Of a stretch of 64,000 nt of DNA, positions 60,501 to 64,000 are shown piece after piece. The DNA comes from Mesostigma viride (lineage: Eukaryota > Streptophyta > Mesostigmatophyceae > Mesostigmatales > Mesostigmataceae), in the NCBI GenBank assembly GCA_009746045.1, contig RPFO01000127.1:1700511-1764510 (forward strand). The letters run 5' to 3'. The stretch's first letter is position 1, and each line of letters opens with the position of its first letter. The notes below the pieces were generated by a model. That model saw only the letters and a list, made by a program, of their open reading frames with translations. It was not told the DNA's origin and ran no database searches. The position numbers and the translations under genes are program-made.

Positions 60501-61126
60501 ACTTCCTGATATGTTGTGAGCTGACTCGATGCATTACGGGATAGGCCATGCAAATGCGAGGGTGCCAGTGGACACATTGGGCAATCTCACCCATCGCACG
60601 AGTAGCTCAAACATGCGATAAGCGTACCCAAATCCGGGGGCCATCCATTCGGAAATGGCAAGTTACCTTTCGAAAACGACGATGTTGCGCACTACAAAGA
60701 AGATATTAGGCATGAAACGACAAAACCGGATGCCCATCGAGCCGAGTTCCGTTCAACACGAACGGCATATAATGATAAGGAATAATGTAGCTGGCAAGCC
60801 ACGGACGTAATGGGTGCAAAGGTTCCTCCCGCAAAATGCCATTCGTCCATCAAGCTGACACTGGCTGGAAAATACCCATTACCCAAGGTGAATAAAGCCC
60901 GAAAACGGCCATCCTAGTGCACATCTCAGGGAGGAACCACGGGTTTCATGTCTAGTCCCTCGCCTGGTTAGCATCGGCAGCGAGAGGGTGGAACCTATGG
61001 GCGTGAAGATCAATACAAACAGGTAGGCAGACTCACCACTACTCTTGTCGCTGGGTTCCCCTGAATGTCTTGAAGGAAAGAGGGAAGGCAAAGCAGGAGC
61101 ACCCATGCGAGATGTCGCAGCTTCAT
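57586..61126 (-). CDS. GT29 sialyltransferase-like glycosyltransferase
   Basis: Exons 61126-61037, 60293-60216 and 59847-57586, phase 0 throughout, give about 809 aa. Exon 1 encodes a hydrophobic N-terminus (MKLRHLAWVLLLCLPSFLQ), a signal peptide or type II anchor; exon 2 a coiled stem (SKRSELQSRYKALQAKQ). Exon 3 has the GT29 core: motif L (CAVVGSGGTILGLRQGAEID, then DHDLVIRLNVAP and GYEEDVGTRTT, residues about 279-325); motif S (HPYIVRAVRNSWMQE with WPSTGMIAIMLG, about 456-490); motif III HYTHYY (509-514); motif VS His527/Glu532. A Gly/Ser/Asp-rich insert of about 70 residues separates L and S. A 250-residue tail has a poly-Pro run (592-601). The enzyme should act in the Golgi. The donor is unknown: Arabidopsis GALT29A is a galactosyltransferase. 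The exon 3 acceptor has a poor pyrimidine tract, so that junction is less sure. Confidence 0.88.
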
Positions 61127-62072
61127 GGCAACATAACGAAGTGCGTAACGCCAGCGGCAGAATCTGCTGCCTTCCGCATTCGTGTGTGCCTTGAAATGTA
61201 TCGAAAACGCTAGCCGGCGAGAGCTGACCAGCCATTGTGGGAGGTCCCGTGTACACGCGACCTGTAAATGATAGCCGGGCTTAAGTAAAATTAGTGTACG
61301 CGCTTGTTGCGAAGTGGTCGGTAGAGGGATGATGACCTGACACTAGGAGTCCTGCAGAAAATGGCGTGCGAGACGCCCATTCTCCGCTATGACTGATACC
61401 ACAACTAACCGAAGTTGACCTAGGGCTGAGTATGGCAGCCAAGGGCTCGGTCAAAGATGGCTCTAGTCGCCGGTCAAAGATTCGGTCAGGATTCCGTGGG
61501 AGGATGCTTCCTTGACTACAGGGCAGGCAGCATTAGCTCATGTGCTGCTGTTTTGGCCGAGTATTTTCCTGCGTAAGCAGTTAGAAGTTGAATATTCTAT
61601 AGGTAGGAACTTCGAAACGGTATTCTACTACAATTTCCTCATCGTGCCGTCTCCATTGTGTTTCCGACTTTCCGTAATATAACCGAGCAAACCGCTTTAG
61701 CCACTGACATCTTGATACCCTAGGCTTAGCAGGGATTAACACCGGTTTTATTTGGAATAAACGTACACCTATTTACCTGGAATATAACCGAGCAAACAAA
61801 AGCGTGGAAGATCTGGCGAGTGGCGACTTGATCATTGGTCATGATCATGAAAGTGCTCGAGAGTCGAGACTTGAGAGTTGAGACTACCTATTGGGGCTAT
61901 GTACCCTATTCGGTACTCGGTACTCTGCGCGCTTCGCGCTCATCTCTCGAGTCTCTCAAGACGTCTCAAATCCCTCGCGAGCATGCGGAGCAGCGCTTCT
62001 CTGCAGGATCTGGACAGGACAACGTGACTGCAAGATTTCGTACATCTCAGTGATCTCACTTATGCATCGTCC

Positions 62073-62073
<1 letters not shown>

Positions 62074-62110
<37 letters not shown>
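62074..62110. repeat. (CAA)n microsatellite
   Basis: About twelve CAA units without interruption. Confidence 0.95.
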
Positions 62111-62111
<1 letters not shown>

Positions 62112-62263
62112 CTTTACATAGCATAGTATTCTCCTGTATGCATACAGTACAGTAGCGTTATTCTAGAGTATACTGGAGGCTGGAGGCCGGAGGGACAGGA
62201 CTCACAGGAGGGTATTCGAACTACCTATTCTAGGTTGGTCGCCTATCGGCGGCTGTAGGGTTA

Positions 62264-62291
62264 CCTAAACCCTAAACCCTAAACCCTAAAC
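62264..62291. repeat. Interstitial CCCTAAA telomere-type units
   Basis: About four units of the plant/green-algal telomere repeat. Just before them, AGGGTTA (62258-62264) lies in the opposite orientation, giving a small head-to-head arrangement. Confidence 0.85.
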
Positions 62292-62694
62292 AGGCCGTAA
62301 TTCGTGAGGGCCTGTGTGAGCCCGTGAGGGCATGCTCTGTGTTGCCAAATTGCATATAGTGACGCTGACGGTTATGGACTTGGATTTCCTACTACCGATT
62401 GGGCAAACTGCAAGACTCGATACCTAGTCTGCAACCGCAGGCGTCAGCTCAAAGGAGTACGCCATCGAATACAAAAACCAAGTACATACAGGGTACATAC
62501 GACAATAAATTACTTGGACACGATAAGCAATATATTCCGTAGTGCGCAATTACCAAATTTCACGGTTGGAGTTATTAGCCTGCGCTGGACACTGCAGGCC
62601 GGGATGGCATTTGCTGGCCTCTTGCCACCATTAACCAGCCGGTAAAGACAGTTGTAAGGTATCGCTGTTCTATATAGAAGTCCATATCCTAGAC

Positions 62695-62853
62695 ATGGGA
62701 AAGATACAGACTGTCGTACGTGTTGTGTCACAACAGGCTGCCAGGCGGCCGAAAGGACGGGAGGCGGCAGATCACGATGTCGACGTGGCGTGGAAGGTAA
62801 TCTGCTCCATCTGCCTGGAGTTAGTTACAGTCCGTGCGTTTTTCGAGCTGTGA
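62695..62853 (+). CDS. Possible RING-finger exon
   Basis: The ATG at 62695 opens MGKIQTVVRVVSQQAARRPK, continues through DHDVDVAWKVICSICLELV, and stops at 62853. CSICLE is the usual first zinc pair of RING E3 ligases. The rest of a RING is not found in frame, so this is at best a first exon (possible GTAATC donor at 62797) or a chance match. Confidence 0.28.
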   Translation: MGKIQTVVRVVSQQAARRPKGREAADHDVDVAWKVICSICLELVTVRAFFEL

Positions 62854-64000
62854 TATATACCAGGAGTTCTTTTATTATTACCTAGTGACCCTCGACCTTC
62901 ATTTATCCTTGCTGGACTACCAGGCATAGCTGCAAGCCGCTTAGACTGCACGCTACGTGCACGCGGAACAAGATTATCGTGTTTGACTAGCCTGGGGTAT
63001 GGAGTGGCTTGGGGGGCTATGTTCCCAGCCGTGTGCTCGGCATTGCAACTCGTGCCATGTTCCGTGACGCCTTTCGCCACTCACCGGCCTTCTCTCATGT
63101 TACAGTGTTCGCCACGCGTCCACATGCTATAGATTCCTCGCTACAATTCCCACTTCGACCATGCATACAGGTCCTATCGGAATCATCCGTTACTAATTCT
63201 GGCATAACCGCCACAGTGCCTGGCCCTTCGCTGATGCATCATTGACAGCTGGCAATCGCGATTCCAAACACTGCTGATTGACTGGATTTAAACTAACGTG
63301 CGTTAGAACCTTCACGTTAAAACTTTCGTCAGCGGAGCCCATTTTCGAAAGAACATGTACCAATTGGCAAATCAACACCCCAACCCACCCACACCGCCGC
63401 TACCTCGTGTGCATTGACAGCGAGTTTGTCACATACTAGCCGTTTGCAACAAATTCATCTAGCCGTTTGTCCCTATTTCAGTGGATGGTCTGCGCGCAGG
63501 TTGAAGTTTGCCCATACACCTGACCCTTTTTTTATTGCAGTACCGTAACAGCCGCAGATGCAAAAACTTGAAACGAATATCCACCGTCGGATTAGTTTCT
63601 GCCAATGGTAATGCTAATTGCGCATCCCCCGTTCGCACACCTCTCCAACTTTATTGGCTTCTCCCATTCGGCGAACCTTGGGGTTCTTCAGAAATTGGGC
63701 TCCACCAGATAAGACATAATCCAGAAATCTCTTGTCTGCCTCCCAGAAAATGGCTATCCCTTCTTTCAGCCACCCCCCGGCACAATCACCGGTGCACCAT
63801 GGCATCCTCTCCCCTCAATAGATATTATAATGATCCAAAACCGGGCCCCTGTCCACAACGTGGCCCCGTCTACACGGGGCCCTGTCTACCTAACAAATAC
63901 CGCCTGCCTGAAAGCTAGATACTAGTGGCTGTAGTGAAGTATGGGGCCCTTGGGAGGGACATTCCACGATGGTGGCTAGGTTGGCCAAGGTCAGAAGTCA
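62854..64000. other. No gene recognised
   Basis: ORFs of 60-136 codons on both strands lack recognisable motifs. TATTGCAG at 63532-63539 could be an acceptor, but the downstream frame is not convincing. A GGGGCC-type hairpin lies near 63863-63883. Confidence 0.35.

Larger units (their letters stand above)
61127..62694. other. Intergenic, no gene recognised
   Basis: Upstream of the GT29 gene. Apart from the (CAA)n run and the telomere-like units listed separately I see no feature. Confidence 0.4.

Noticed and set aside
63508-63918. 136-residue plus-strand ORF after a TATTGCAG acceptor
   Set aside because: Residue pattern unconvincing and no upstream exon or family signature.

Overview
The window is eukaryotic nuclear DNA, most likely from a green alga. 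GT-AG introns with matching phases can be reconstructed in several genes. Four telomere-type CCCTAAA units lie at 62264-62291, the plant/green-algal form. The conserved genes are a TFIIF beta subunit, a GT29 sialyltransferase-like enzyme and an LSD1-type zinc-ribbon protein. The very heavy load of simple repeats and retrotransposon fragments recalls large prasinophyte genomes such as Cymbomonas. That genus is a guess from memory; the green lineage is better supported. There is nothing bacterial here: no operons, no CRISPR, no rRNA.

Layout. 1-5900: a four-exon transposase-like gene on the minus strand, with a 92-bp tandem repeat on its 3' side and an 86-bp tandem repeat on its 5' side. 6072-15943: a plus-strand gene of unknown function. 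Its second intron, about 8.6 kb, contains a 173-bp satellite, opposite-strand ORFs that look element-derived, a 296-bp inverted repeat and long G-quadruplex-prone hexamer arrays. 16300-22350: a 15-bp array followed by nested LINE (non-LTR retrotransposon) pieces, including one intact ORF1. 23000-26137: the TFIIF beta gene, with a purine heptamer array in intron 2. 26700-27650: a probable non-autonomous inverted-repeat element. 28691-29397: the start of the LSD1-like gene.

32500-45990 is a second transposon-rich block. It has ORF1-only LINE copies, a 0.9-kb duplicated unit, and a 7.4-kb CACTA-type element (35588-43019) inserted into one copy of that unit; the other copy preserves the empty site. 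46434-51484 has fragments of an unknown gene around 4.4 kb of tetranucleotide repeat, of which about 2.8 kb is perfect (CACT)n. 51835-56740: a second 173-bp satellite, more LINE pieces (one with an 11-bp target-site duplication) and a tRNA-like sequence. 57586-61126: the three-exon GT29 gene. 61127-64000: mostly intergenic, with a possible RING exon.

The host genes (TFIIF beta in transcription, GT29 in secretory-pathway glycosylation, the LSD1-like protein) have no evident shared function. What links the window is mobile DNA: LINE families with 3'-terminal hairpins, ORF1-only derivatives that probably depend on a partner's reverse transcriptase, and DNA transposons. Long simple repeats grow in introns and between genes.
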